A stretch of DNA of 64,000 bases from Glebionis coronaria (GCA_025667525.1 JANFOE010000051.1:124001-188000); one strand, 5' to 3'. Shown: positions 1-10,400, numbered from the stretch's first letter. Notes: a model not told the origin generated them from the sequence alone. Numbers and translations: made by a program.

Positions 1-1883
1 GATGGTGAAAATGATCAAAATGAGGAAGAGGATAAGGAAGGAGATAAGGAGGAAGAAGAGGATGAGGAAGATAGAGATAAGGATAAAGATGAAGATGAGG
101 ACGAGGATACAGATGAGGATGAGGATGACGATGATGACAATGATGACGGTAATGGAACCAACAAGGGTGATAACAACGACAAAACGGGTACTAATGCCGA
201 AGAGTCTAAAAACGATGAAAGTGATAAGGCTAATGAGAAAGGTCTAGAGGAAGCTGCAGAAAGCATTGCTGAAACCGCAGAAAAGACAATGGAGTCTACT
301 GTACCAGAAACTCAGCATATTGACATATGTATATCTACTGAACCAGTTTTTACTACTGATTCTCACAATGAATCTGTAGAATATATGTAAGAAGACGAAA
401 TTCCTATGTCTACACAACAAGAAGAACCCACAGGGACAATGCTAGAAGACGAAATTCCAGTCTCTAGGCCAAATGATGATATACCGGTGACACAAGAACA
501 ACCTTTAACACCATCTGAAGATCAGCACAACTCTGATATGGAAGTTGAAGACTTAAATGTGCCAGAACTAACGTTTGCTGAATCTCTTGTCATCGATAAC
601 ATGGTACAGGAGCAACTCTGGCTTACAAATGCAGCACCATAGTATCCTTTCGACACAACAACTGAAATGGAGCTGACTCAATTGCTAAACAATCCTATCG
701 ATTTCTCGGCCTTTCTAAGGTATTCTCAAGGGAAACCGAAAATGACTCCGGATCTAATCAAAATGGCAGTCGCAGATGTGGACTTCTTTGATACCGTGAA
801 GATCAGCCATAATGAAGCAGAATATCACTTAAATGAGCTTACCAAGGCAATGAGAACGATGACTACGGGAATTCAGACTCCTGTGTTACGACCTCTTACA
901 CCCACGGTCATCGCTGGTTCTGCAACGATCCCAATAGAGCACTTTGTTTCTCACAATCTCGAATACCTTGAAAAAGGCGCAAAGAAATATGCCACGTCAC
1001 TTACTATGCTCAAGGCTGTTAATCTGGAGAATGTTCCATGGATTGAAGATAAAGTTCCTGATGCACTATGGAGAAAGAAATTGCTCAAGTTTTATGATAC
1101 TTTTGCTTCACTTGGCATCTCTCACTGGACTGCAAAGAAAAGGTTAGCTTACAATCATTTCCATCGTCCAAAGAGAGGTTCGTGTATTGTCTCAGCTCAC
1201 AGAATCAAAAGCATCCAAGGAGCAACCACTAAGACTGTCTTCGGTTATGATTACTTGAATGTAATCGTGTTCAAACGTACTGATGAGAAAGAATACCGAA
1301 TTGACGAAAGTGATCTCCAATACCTTCAACTTGAAGACATCGAAGATCTTCTGTTGTTATTGGCTCAGGAAAAAGTCGACCATCTACAACCTGAGATTGT
1401 CATTGCTTTGAGCTCCAATCTTCGTCAATATGCAAGAAAAATAGTCATCCAAAACCGGGTGGAAGATTTTCAACTTGGAGTAGAGAGCTATCAGAAACAG
1501 CTAAACTTGCAACGTCCCCATACAACTCCGCTCAGTAACTTTCACAAGAACAAGAAGCCGTACATGGGGACCACGACACCGGAAGCAGGGATATTTATCC
1601 AAATGAGACTGGAGTCATGCAGTTTATGCGATTCTCCGAACTGCATAAATTCAGCGATGGTACGCTCAAGCATGTTCGAAATGATCTGACGATTCTCAAT
1701 GCCGACCTACCGCTTCTAGCAGTCAAGTACACATGGACAAGCCAGTGCAAAAAGGGAGCAAAGTACGCGATCAAGAAGATCGAGGAACTTCTAAGGAAGC
1801 GCCGGTTGCTACGAAGTGTGGAACGATTCGTCGGTGGACGACCATATGGAGCTCACCATAGGTTCACGGAACGAGCCATTTAA
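1..1883 (+). pseudogene. Acidic accessory ORF of an LTR retrotransposon, broken
   Basis: One plus-strand reading frame runs from the window start to the TAA at 1881-1883. It is interrupted by in-frame stops at 388-390 and 640-642 and by a frameshift near 1591, after which the frame changes until the end. The first 130 codons are almost entirely Asp/Glu/Lys/Asn. A short EDEIP motif is repeated around 390-460. The main body (667-1690) contains blocks such as DFSAFLRYSQ, HNLEYLEKG, LGISHWTAKKR, DIEDLLLLLAQEK and QLGVESYQKQLNL, and the end contains LHKFSDGTL and ERFVGGRPYG. I recognise this as the large hypothetical protein repeated many times in Asteraceae genomes beside LTR-retrotransposon sequence. 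I do not know its biochemical role. It lacks protease, RT or integrase motifs. Its position ahead of purine tracts fits a downstream accessory (env-like position) ORF of a Copia element, but that placement is inference. Confidence 0.6.
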
Positions 1884-4064
1884 TTATGGTTCGTCTTATA
1901 ACAGGTCAACTCCATATTTCTATTATTGTGAATATGTTAATTTTTGTATAATCAGCTTTTGTGACATGTTGTAGTGTAAAAGTATGATATTTTTCAAGAA
2001 TTTCTCTCGAGATTCTAAATCTTTCAAACATATCGTACTCAAGCACTACAACTAACCCTCATTAATTTGAGGGGGAGCATTAATATGTTCTATGGCCAAC
2101 ATCTAATTTCATTTTATTACCCAAAGACCGGTTAATCCATTAAATATCCAAAATATTGATGGTTAACATTTTGGAAAGGGGAGAAAATGGGACTAAGGAG
2201 ACTTAATGATACTTGGCTAAACAATGAAAAAGGCTTAAAAGATAAACCAACTTAACATGTGTAATGCACAAGTTAAGGGGGAGCGTTTTGATGATCAAAA
2301 CACTTAAGGCACAAAAACTCTGATTATAATATCACAAGTGCTTTAAGTGATTTTTCAAGGATTTTTCATGGTGACAATACTTACCCACAACATAATTAAT
2401 TCACGTGGTGACAAAAGGGTGGTAGGTATAGGTATTAGTCCAATGATTCATCAGAACCGATGGAATCTTCCCAAGGATAATTCCCTAGATAGAACTAGAA
2501 GTCCTAGGAAAGATGGAGAAAGATTATGAATGTAGCTGAATGCCGACCAAGTACTTAAGCTAGCACTGGAACAATCACAACAAGGTGCTAGTGATGACGT
2601 ATTGGTAAGCATTAAAGGGGTTGAAGAATGAAAAAGAATTGTAAAGATAAAGGGTGTAAAGAAAGAAGCCCTCCTTACAACTTTAGGCAGAAACCGGGTC
2701 AATACATATGCTATTGAGATCAATTTTTTAATGATTCTCGATATTGAAGAGAGACATCATGGACCCAGTGATGCAATGCACAACCCTTCCCAGCTAACTC
2801 AGATATTTCTCAAAAGATATTTGTTTTAATCACACGGAGTTCAACACGTTATCTATTGGTTTATTCACTCCGAATAGACTGATATTGAATCGGTAGCAAT
2901 CCTCTCCAGCCATCGCTCACTAAATCAAAACGCACTATCGAGTCTAGAGACACGAGATCATCAAAAGTCTCATTAGGACACATTCCATTTATTCCTTGCT
3001 TCTTCACACACTGTGAAAAGTAAGAGATCTTTATGAGTCCTACGCAGTGTTCTTGTAATATTGCCAGAACATCCGAGTAATACGCAAGTATTATAATGAA
3101 TATGGAAATCCTGCTTGAGCCAACATCAAACAAGCTAATGGTATGTGACACGTGCGGTTCTTTAAGAACCAATCTTGTGAAAACTGGGAAGAAACAGTAG
3201 TTTAATTCGTAACTTAACTTAAACTCGTTCCAGGCCTCTACGCATTATCATATGATCTTGCCAGAACACTCAGAGTGACACTCTTTAGTATCCACAGTGA
3301 CGAGTGGAAATCCTTCTAGTGTTAACATCAAACAGCACTTGGTAGGTGACAAGCAAGATTCTATTTGAATTAAGTTTGTGACAACTGGAAAGCAACGATG
3401 GTGAATATCTTAATTGAAATTCACTTGTTCCAGGTTTCATGAATTGACGGCTTCAATCATAAGGATTTTTTAATCCAAATGATTCACTCTTTATGTTCGC
3501 AGTCAGCTTTGGACGATTGAATAAAGAGAACGGGTTTACCCGCGAAATCCTGTCAGGAAGTTACTTAATTAAAACTATCCGTCACGTGTACGATATCTAA
3601 TATCGTCCAACGGTCTTCACCGACCGAAGGTAAAATGCTACCGAATTAGAATAAAATGTCAAATCCATTTTATTCGTGTCTTATTATGTTGCTGCATTCG
3701 AAGACGGTGGCGTTGCGGTGTACCTGTTGAAGTCGTCCTCACATACTTATTCCTTCTGCATCAAATACTTCTGCAAATTTAAGAAAGTATGACCTAAAAG
3801 TCTTCCTCTGTATCGACTCTGAAACTTTCAAGAATTCAACAAAGGATATGTGTGTGGGACATGAAGTCACGAAGAGGCGAACATCACAAGAAGATAAAGA
3901 CTGCACGTGAAAGGCCAAAAGAACGTGGTCCAAGCAAAAGGCTGATATTATTCAACACATATTTACAAAAAGAAGAAAAGTTAAAGAAAGAAAGAGAAAG
4001 TGGATTACGAGCTCAAGAACAAGATCTAACATGCTAGATTAGGACTTTGTAAATTTGGAGTGAC
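1884..4064 (+). other. Non-coding 3' retrotransposon sequence with two purine tracts
   Basis: No credible gene is present. Two near-identical purine-rich words occur, GAGGGGGAGC at about 2069-2078 and AAGGGGGAG at 2275-2283, like the multiple polypurine tracts before the 3' LTR of some Copia elements. An LTR could begin near 2289 (TGATGATCAAAAC), but I could not find its end or a partner copy. The stretch 3049-3440 holds a degenerate duplication listed separately. At 3852-4037 there is a 61-codon Lys/Arg/Glu-rich ORF that I do not recognise; it may be the tail of the element ending at 4381. Confidence 0.4.
3044..3440 (+). repeat. Degenerate tandem duplication, about 195 bp x 2
   Basis: Two adjacent units (about 3044-3240 and 3241-3440) share ordered blocks: TTGCCAGAACA, TGGAAATCCT, AACATCAAACA, GGTATGTGACA or GGTAGGTGACA, TGTGAAAACTGG or TGTGACAACTGG, and TGTTCCAGG or CGTTCCAGG at the end of each unit. 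Block spacing is preserved, but the sequence between blocks has diverged. Confidence 0.55.
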
Positions 4065-4081
4065 CTCCCTTTGGGGGAGAT
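4065..4081 (+). other. Polypurine tract of a Copia-type element
   Basis: The run CTTTGGGGGAGAT lies directly before the LTR start TGTTGGAAATACG. This is the usual plus-strand primer arrangement of plant Copia elements and shows that the following LTR is a 3' LTR of a plus-oriented element. Confidence 0.6.
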
Positions 4082-4381
4082 TGTTGGAAATACGTTTTTA
4101 CGTATAAAGAAAGTCTCGGTCACTCCAACAATATAGTTATAGGCTCGTAGTAATGTTTAAGTTATATTTATGTTAAGCCCGACCCATGAGCATGTTCATG
4201 GACCGGAGGCCCAAGTCCATTAAGGACTTGGGTATATAAACCTCTTTCCACCATGGAAAGAGGTGTTGGTTGTTTCATTTCTCATTTCAATATACATAGT
4301 TTCTTTCATTTCTCTCTCTAAGTTTCTCTCTCTAAAAATACATCAACCCTCTTGAAACATAAAGATTATCATTGTTATACA
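4082..4381 (+). mobile_element. 3' LTR of a Ty1/Copia-type element
   Basis: The LTR starts TGTTGGAAATACG and probably ends near TATACA at 4381, about 300 bp, a normal size for a small Copia LTR. A TATA box (GGTATATAAACC) sits mid-way, followed by a CT-rich stretch (TTTCTCTCTCTAAG) as expected for a leader. No 5' LTR or pol lies upstream, so the element is 5'-truncated or rearranged. Its right end abuts the truncated Gypsy LTR L. Confidence 0.6.
4231..4240 (+). promoter_or_regulatory. TATA box of the Copia LTR
   Basis: GGTATATAAACC lies about 150 bp into the LTR, a usual place for the LTR promoter. Confidence 0.5.
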
Positions 4382-4389
4382 ATATAAAA

Positions 4390-6344
4390 CTAATACTTAG
4401 GAAAAACAGTTGGCTGCAAACGGGGAATCCTAATAAGGAAAGAGAATGTCCACACTGAAGGACAAAATATTCGTACCTTATGTCCAGTGAACTAGGAAAG
4501 ATGAAAGGATGAAAAGTCCTACTCCGACCTCACTAGTGCTACATAAATAAGGGACATGTATAAGTTCTCTGATATCTGAGTGTGTTACTGGTTCTTGTAT
4601 GTTCTTAACTCATTTTATAAGTTCTTGTCTTATTTTACTATTTTAAATGATATATTGTATTATTCATGTATTACATGTCTTCTGATTATGTATTTTCGTG
4701 TATTCTTGTATTATTATATTTGTAGTGTAATAATAAGTAACTTTCTAAAAATATCAGGTTTCCAAAAATTAAAAGTTTCCAAAAATAGAAAGTTTCCAAA
4801 AATAGAAAGTTTCCAAAAATAATTAGTTTCTAAAAATAGAAAGTTTCTAAAAATAGTAAGTTTCCTGAAATAGAAAGTTTTCATAAATAGAAATAATCTA
4901 GATTAATAAGGTAAAAATATAAGCTGGTGATTATTAATCAGATATTAAAAGTCATGATGATTATTAGTAAAGTTTATTAAATTTAATTACTTGGGTTAAA
5001 AATGATTATTAATTAATAATAATAGTCTATGGTTTATTAATTAATAAGTATCATGGTTAAATAATAAACATTACCTAATATGGTTTTAATTAAATTAAGT
5101 CATGTTTAATTTAATTAAGTCTAACAAAATACTTAGGTTTTCTATTAATTTAATAAAAATAACCTAAGTCGTAGATTATTAATTAATTATTAATTCATGT
5201 AGTCTAATTAAAATAATTAATTAATAAACTTTAGTCTAAAATAAAATAAAATATACTTAGGTTAAAACATGTATTATTTATCTACATAATATAACCTAAG
5301 TTCATGTTCTAATTAAATTAATTAATTAGGCATGTAAATTAATTTAATTAACTTGTAAAATAATTTAGCAAAATATCTCGAGCCAGAAACCCGAGACAAA
5401 AAAACCCGACCACTAACCACCACCAACAACCGCGGCTGTGTTGGCGGCCAGTGGCTGCACAGCCAACGGCGGCAGCCTTGGTTGCTACTACGCCGTGGCT
5501 TTCCCCTACCGAGATAAAGTCCACACCGGCTTAAGCCGGTGGTTCCCCCTGCCTGTCCTGCGTTCCTACCGCCGGACCAAGGTACCCTCTGGGGTGCCTT
5601 GGTTTCCTGTTGTCCGAACAAAACCCACACCTAGCCCCATGAGGGGTCTCGATTGTGGACCAAGAACCACCACCGAGAGCTTAAGCTCTCGGTTTGGTGT
5701 GTCGAACCCCAAAACCAAACTAAACAAACCCTTCGTCTTGTTTTAATTATTACCAAAACATGTTTAATCATTTGTTTTTAAAGATCAAACCATAAGAACA
5801 TAATTAGATAAAAAGAATTAAAAATATGAAGGTTTATGATTTTACCTTTTACGTGAACGAAAAGAGGTTTGGAACACGAACACAAACACGTAAAAACCCA
5901 AGATCAAAAACAAAAACGACCTCTCCTTTGTCTCTTGTGATGTCGTGGCTATGAACACCTAGGGGGATAGGGTTTTATTTTTTTTGTAAAAACTATGTGA
6001 TATGAAAATCCTGTGTTTAACTTTTACTAGTTAAGTTTCAAAGGTGGGTTGGGCCCCCTCTCCCTTTGGTTGCCGCGGACACCAAGCCAAACAAGGGTCA
6101 AACCGGGCTTTTGTCGTTTTTAAATATAATTCGTGTACATTTGTGTTTATTATTCGTGTTAGTTCGTGTTTTAATATTCGTGTTATAATTATTTTACGTA
6201 ATAATTATTTATCGTGCATAATAACATACGTAGTTTCTCGTAATTAATATTCGTGACACGTGTACATAACATAAATGGAAAGTTTTAATTAGTTCGTATA
6301 TTTACATGGTGTGCTGTTCATGTTATTTATATGCGGGTTTTACA
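4390..6344 (-). mobile_element. Truncated Gypsy LTR L (same superfamily as B)
   Basis: Read with the plus strand, the order of landmarks matches the last two thirds of the B LTRs: the AAAACAGTTGGCTGC block at about 4404, 17-bp TTTCCAAAAATAGAAAG repeats (4755-4890), an AT-rich stretch, a GC-rich hairpin island (5380-5720), and the end GCGGGTTTTACA at 6344. The first roughly 900 bp expected are missing, cut where the Copia LTR ends. No purine tract follows 6344, so 6344 is an outer edge (5' LTR or solo LTR of a minus-strand element). Confidence 0.7.
5377..5720. repeat. GC-rich hairpin island of LTR L
   Basis: Perfect palindromes CACCGGCTTAAGCCGGTG (5524-5541) and CCGAGAGCTTAAGCTCTCGG (5673-5692), an imperfect CCAAGG...CCTTGG stem (5577-5602), and CCCCATGAGGGG (5636-5647). 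The surrounding LTR is AT-rich. The overlapping ORFs here are by-products of base composition. Confidence 0.65.
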
Positions 6345-6553
6345 ATAAGGATGGCATGAAGAGGCACAAGCTTGAAATTATTGATATAGATTTTGGGAAC
6401 CTCATATTGTAAAACTCTGATTTTTAATGATATATAAATACACTTGATTTAATCACTATCTCGAGTTGTTTTCTATCATTATGACTTGTGTTCTATGAAG
6501 TAATACCCAGATCAATGTTCCGCTGCGTTAAGATAAAAAATAAGGGTGTTACA
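6345..6553 (+). mobile_element. 3' end of the 5' LTR of Gypsy element I
   Basis: The segment ends AAGGGTGTTACA and is followed after 2 nt by a primer-binding site, so it is the end of a plus-oriented 5' LTR. Its left part is missing. Its reverse complement is similar to the start of the minus LTR K at 11451 (shared blocks: ATTTTT, GCAGCGGAA, GGGTATTACTTCAT), so I and K belong to related families. Confidence 0.6.
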
Positions 6554-6555
6554 GA

Positions 6556-6570
6556 TTGGTACTCAGAGCC
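6556..6570 (+). other. Primer-binding site of element I (mutated)
   Basis: TTGGTACTCAGAGCC resembles the initiator-Met-tRNA-complementary TTGGTATCAGAGCC seen elsewhere in the window, with a small change in the middle. It lies 2 nt after the LTR end. Confidence 0.6.
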
Positions 6571-7502
6571 ATGTTTATAGAGAACAAGAATTAAAATCTT
6601 GACTATAACTACTTTTAAAATAATTTCAAGAAAGTCCTTCGTGCCAAAAGTCAATGATGCTACAAGAGTAATGTAAATACCTATACTTGCTACTCTCTAG
6701 AATAATGTGTAAATGATACCATGTTTATGTGTAAGTATAAATTTTATACGTATGAGTAAGTAATATTAGGTTTAAATATACATAATAAGTTAGGATTTAT
6801 TGACGTCTCTAGAAATAGGTATTCCTATCTTCCTCCTATTATCATCATATCGGATTCTCAAGATGAGCGTTCTGCAAGTATTCCTGAGGATTTCCGAAAG
6901 TATAATTCCAATCTCCTGATAAATAATCCCTATGATACTTCAAAAAATACACCCAAAGACCAGAAAATCCCAAAAGCCATTGTACCCTTTGATGAAGAAA
7001 TAGATTTTACGAGCATATAATGAAGAAATAGATTTTACACCTCGACATCAAATTTATCCATCACCTTACCCTATTCATATACATTCACCTATATCGAAAA
7101 ACTTACCTAGAAATACCTATGAACAACAACTTAAAGATATCCTACCCTATATGGAAGAAGTTCCTCCCGAGCGTATCGAAGATTTGGAAGATAAAGTTGT
7201 AGGACTTTGGAAAGGCCGAAGAATTATACAACAAGATTTTGTGAAAATAGAAGAGGATTTTGAAGAAGCTAAGGATAAGTTATGGAGAAGACAAGTAATA
7301 CAAGATGAAGAAATTATTAAAACTCGACTGAAGATTTCTACTCTATAGTTACTCATTGAGGACATTCATATTATACATCGAGCCAACATACGAAGTCTTT
7401 TTGATGCCATCAAAGAACTTAAGAGGGAGAGATGAAGACATTAGACTATTAAGTTGTAAATACTTTCAACTTTATTTATTTACTTTTATGTTAACAATGA
7501 AG
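6571..7502 (+). pseudogene. Leader and gag N-terminal remnant of element I
   Basis: The leader runs to about 6800. From about 6800 to 7480 there is decayed coding sequence with stops and frameshifts. The clearest open part is 7151-7348, charged and likely coiled-coil (VPPERIEDLEDKV, IIQQDFVKIEEDFEEAKDKL), followed in another frame by a helix-like block near 7360-7440. Such coiled-coil N-termini are common in plant Gypsy gag proteins; the assignment rests on position and composition. The frame is cut by insertion of element M at 7503. A nearly verbatim short duplication (GATGAAGAAATAGATTTTAC) occurs at about 6990 and 7020. Confidence 0.45.
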
Positions 7503-7507
7503 CTTGC
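7503..7507. other. Target-site duplication CTTGC, left copy (element M)
   Basis: CTTGC directly precedes LTR A at 7508 and recurs directly after LTR D at 10396-10400. This shows that the whole 7508-10395 block integrated as one unit. Confidence 0.8.
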
Positions 7508-7912
7508 TGATGCAGGAAGATTATTGAGATTATTATTTTATTTAGTTTCCTTATTTTATTTTCCTAGAATATTTTGTTAACTTTTTCTCCAAGTTTAGTT
7601 TTCCTATAAAATTAGGACTTGGGTTTATTGAATGGAATTATTATGAAGCTATGAATAAAAAAAAATACAGACTTTTAGTCTTTGTTAATTGACTTGAATC
7701 CAGGTTAGGGTTTATTGTTCAATTTTTTCTTAATAATCGGGTATTCGTTGAATCAACGATTGTTGGAGTTTGCCTAATTATCGGTATTCTTTTGAATCAA
7801 CGATAGTTGGAAGAGTTGTTTCTGGTATTCTTTAGAATCAACAGATTCAATTATCTATCCTTGTTATTTTTAAACTACATCAGTTGGAAGAGTTGTTTTT
7901 TTGGCTACATAA
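7508..7912 (+). repeat. LTR A of element M
   Basis: Starts TGATGCAGGAAGATTATTG and ends GGCTACATAA, 405 bp. Close match to LTR D over its whole length, including the leading block that B and C lack. Confidence 0.75.
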
Positions 7913-7913
7913 G

Positions 7914-7930
7914 TTGGTATCAAGAGCCGA
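7914..7930 (+). other. Primer-binding site 1 of element M
   Basis: TTGGTATCAAGAGCCGAAG begins 1 nt after LTR A. It resembles the Met-tRNA-type site but has one extra A in the middle; the same variant follows LTR C. Confidence 0.6.
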
Positions 7931-7944
7931 AGTTCCTGTTTAAG

Positions 7945-8376
7945 ATGTCTTCAAGAAGAAGTAGGCATGATCATGATGTGTATGAACAAGAATTGGAGCA
8001 TCGTATTATGGAAAAGATGGAGGAGCGAATGGATCTATTCTTTGATAAATTGACTAACCGGATGAGACAATTGATGAACCGGTGTGGTGATCGTAACGGT
8101 CAGGGTATTGAACATGGTGAGTCAGAAAACCCATTTGCTGATCCCGAAGATGACGATGATAATGTCGCTTGTGGTGATTATGAAACAGTCCCGGTTTATG
8201 ATGAAGAACCAGAGGAAGAGGAGTATCATTTTGTTGACAATTATCAGAATTGTCAAGAAGAAGAAAATGATGTGCCATCTTCAAATGTTATGTTGGGTGA
8301 CGAAGAAGAGTCAATGGCAGTTTATGATACTGATCTTGAAGATGTCATTGAGGAGGAAGAAGGATTTTTTAGGTAA
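7945..8376 (+). CDS. Small acidic gag-like protein of element M, unit 1
   Basis: 143 codons from the ATG at 7945, just after the primer site; an in-frame ATG at 7807 would lie inside the LTR, so 7945 is the likelier start. The N-terminus is charged and helix-prone (RRSRHDHDVYEQELEHRIMEK, then DLFFDKLTNRMRQLMN), as in plant Gypsy gag N-termini. The rest is Asp/Glu-rich (DPEDDDD, DEEPEEEEYHF, DLEDVIEEEEG). No zinc knuckle or capsid homology is visible. Further along, about 8400-8610 in another frame, a block KPHELIWLQKGKWVDV resembles the protease-proximal region of some Gypsy pol proteins. The protein may be a relic rather than functional. Confidence 0.45.
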   Translation: MSSRRSRHDHDVYEQELEHRIMEKMEERMDLFFDKLTNRMRQLMNRCGDRNGQGIEHGESENPFADPEDDDDNVACGDYETVPVYDEEPEEEEYHFVDNYQNCQEEENDVPSSNVMLGDEEESMAVYDTDLEDVIEEEEGFFR

Positions 8377-8687
8377 AGAAGATTTGATGGCAGAAAAGAC
8401 AACATCAAATATGTTATAGTTGTGGCTAATGATCTTAGTGTTGATTATTCAAAACCCGCTGTTTTAAAACCTCATGAGTTAATTTGGTTGCAAAAAGGTA
8501 AATGGGTCGATGTGAGTATCATGATTGAAAAAATACATATCAAGAAGCTGCACCCATGGTTGGTAAGTTTGCTTTTAAGACGATCAAGGTTCGAGGTCGA
8601 TTCATTATAAATAAAGGGAATTTGATGCAAGGGATACAAATTTGGATGCTACGAGTACAAGGTACGAGTGAGATAAACTCGAGGACA

Positions 8688-8709
8688 AGTTTTTTGAAGT
8701 GAGGGAGAA
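8688..8709 (+). other. Purine tract and pol-tail remnant before LTR B
   Basis: TTTTTTGAAGTGAGGGAGAA lies immediately before the TG of LTR B. In translation the preceding bases read LEDKFFEVREND, which resembles the pol C-terminus of Asteraceae Gypsy elements running into the LTR. Confidence 0.55.
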
Positions 8710-9119
8710 TGATGGAGGATCATAAAAATAAACTGGTTATTTAGTTTATTTGTGGTATCTTTTATTTAGTTTTCATATTTTGTGGTATCTTTTATATAGT
8801 TTTCTTATTTTATGTTTTTTGGAAAATATTGTTATCTTTTTCCCCAAGTTTAGTTTTCCTATATAATTAGGACTTTTTGTATTGAATTATTTATTGAGAT
8901 ATGAATAAAAAATATGACTTTTTAGTCTTCCGCTTAAATCCGGGTTAGGATTTATTGTTCGATTTCATCCAAATAATCGGGTATTCGTTGAATCAACGAT
9001 CGTTGGAGTTTACCTGATTATCGGTATTCTTTTTTAATCAACGATAGTTGGAAGGGTTGTGTCTGGCATTCTTTGGAATCAACAGATTCAATTATTTATC
9101 CTAGTTGTCCGCTACATCA
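8710..9119 (+). repeat. LTR B of element M (inner)
   Basis: Starts TGATGGAGGATCATAAAAAT and ends CGCTACATCA, 410 bp. Near-copy of LTR C. It differs from A and D in its first third, where B and C have two GTGGTATCTTTTAT blocks. Confidence 0.75.
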
Positions 9120-9121
9120 GA

Positions 9122-9539
9122 TGATGGAGGATCATAAAAATAAACTGGTTATTTAGTTTATTTGTGGTATCTTTTATTTAGTTTTCATATTTTGTGGTAT
9201 CTTTTATATAGTTTTCTTATTTTATGTTTTTGGGAAAATATTGTTATCTTTTTCCCAAGTTTAGTTTTCCTATATAATTAGGACTTTATGTATTGAATTA
9301 TTTATTGAGATATGAATAAAAAAATATGACTTTTTAGTCTTCCGTTAATTGACTTAAATCCGGGTTAGGATTTATTGTTCGATTTCATCCAAATAATCGG
9401 GTATTCGTTGAATCAACGATTGTTGGAGTTTACCTGATTATCTGTATTCTTTTTGAATCAACGATAGTTGGAAGGGTTGTGTCTGGCATTCTTAAGAATC
9501 AACAGATTCAATTATCTATCCTTGTTTCACGCTACATCA
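9122..9539 (+). repeat. LTR C of element M (inner)
   Basis: Same start and end as LTR B, 418 bp. Followed after 1 nt by a primer-binding site, so it is positioned as a 5' LTR. Separated from LTR B by only GA (9120-9121). Confidence 0.75.
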
Positions 9540-9540
9540 G

Positions 9541-9558
9541 TTGGTATCAAGAGCCGAA
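9541..9558 (+). other. Primer-binding site 2 of element M
   Basis: TTGGTATCAAGAGCCGAAG, identical to site 1, starts 1 nt after LTR C. Confidence 0.6.
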
Positions 9559-9571
9559 GTTCCTGATTAAG

Positions 9572-9991
9572 ATGTTAGAATATCCGTTTTTTGAGGTTGA
9601 TGGTTCATCTTCTGATGAATGGGAAGATTATGGTGCGACTAGTGATGATTATGTGGACCTCCCATATTTGATGAATATGAAGAAGAATCGACGCTAGTTT
9701 ATGATACAAATATTGAAGATGTTATTGAGGAAGAAGAAGGATTTATCGGGAAAGAAGGATTTGGTGGGGAAAAAGACAACATTCAAGACGTCGTAGTTGT
9801 GGCTAATAATATTTATTATTCAATGATCCAAAATATCATGATCGATAAGTTGGGTTTTAAGACGATCAAGGTTCGTGGTCGAGTCATTTTAAAGAAAGGA
9901 AACTTGATGCAAGAGATGCAAACTTGGATGCTACGAATACAAAGGACGAGTGAGGCAAACTCGAGGACGAGTTTTTCAAAGAAGGGGAGAA
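9572..9991 (+). pseudogene. Short gag/pol relic of element M, unit 2, with purine tract
   Basis: Shorter version of interior 1. It begins at an ATG equivalent to unit 1, has an acidic stretch (SSSDEWEDYGATSDDYVD), a frameshift near 9690, then NIEDVIEEEEGF and GEKDNIQDVVVVAN, matching unit 1. The tail (GFKTIKVRGRV, NSRTSFSKKG) looks like a Gypsy pol terminus and overlaps the purine tract AAAGAAGGGGAGAA that abuts LTR D. Confidence 0.5.
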
Positions 9992-10395
9992 TGATGCAGG
10001 AGTATTATTGAGATTATTATTTTATTTAGTTTCCTTACTTTATTTTCCTAGAATATTTTGTTAACTTTTTCTCCAAGTTTAGTTTTCCTATAAAATTTGG
10101 ACTTGGGTTTATTGTATGGAATTATTATGAAGCTATGAATTAAAAAAAATACAGACTTTTAGTCTTTGTTAATTAACTTGAATCCAGGCTAGGGTTTATT
10201 GTTCAATTTTCTCTTAATAATCGGGTATTCGTTGAATCAACGATTGTTGGAGTTTGCCTAATTATCGGTATTCTTTTGAATCAACGATAGTTGGAAGAGT
10301 TGTTTCTGGTATTCTTTAGAATCAACAGATTCAATTATCTATCCTTGTTATTTTTAAACTACATTAGTTGGAAGAGTTGTTTTTTCGCTACATCA
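9992..10395 (+). repeat. LTR D of element M
   Basis: Starts TGATGCAGGAGTATTATTG and ends TCGCTACATCA, 404 bp. Followed directly by the target duplication CTTGC. Confidence 0.75.
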
Positions 10396-10400
10396 CTTGC

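Larger units (their letters stand above)
7508..10395 (+). mobile_element. Dimeric non-autonomous (TRIM-like) LTR element M
   Basis: The order is LTR A (7508-7912), primer site, interior 1, purine tract, LTR B (8710-9119), 2 nt, LTR C (9122-9539), primer site, interior 2, purine tract, LTR D (9992-10395). All LTRs start TGATG and end CATCA or a mutated form. A matches D closely and B matches C closely, whereas A and B differ clearly. The outer flanks carry the 5-bp duplication CTTGC. Interiors are only 0.8 and 0.45 kb and lack pol. Each keeps a short acidic gag-like piece and a coding tail that looks like the end of a Gypsy pol (NSRTSFSKKG-like). So it is a deletion derivative of a Gypsy element, retrotransposed as a tandem dimer. 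Confidence 0.75.

Noticed and set aside
3852..4037. Lys/Arg/Glu-rich 61-codon ORF as a gene
   Set aside because: No recognisable motif; short, low-complexity, and just ahead of a Copia purine tract. Left as an unassigned piece of the element's 3' end.
7508..10395. Element M as two full cDNAs ligated end to end before integration
   Set aside because: Each cDNA would then have matching LTRs of its own (A with B, C with D). The observed pairing is A with D and B with C.
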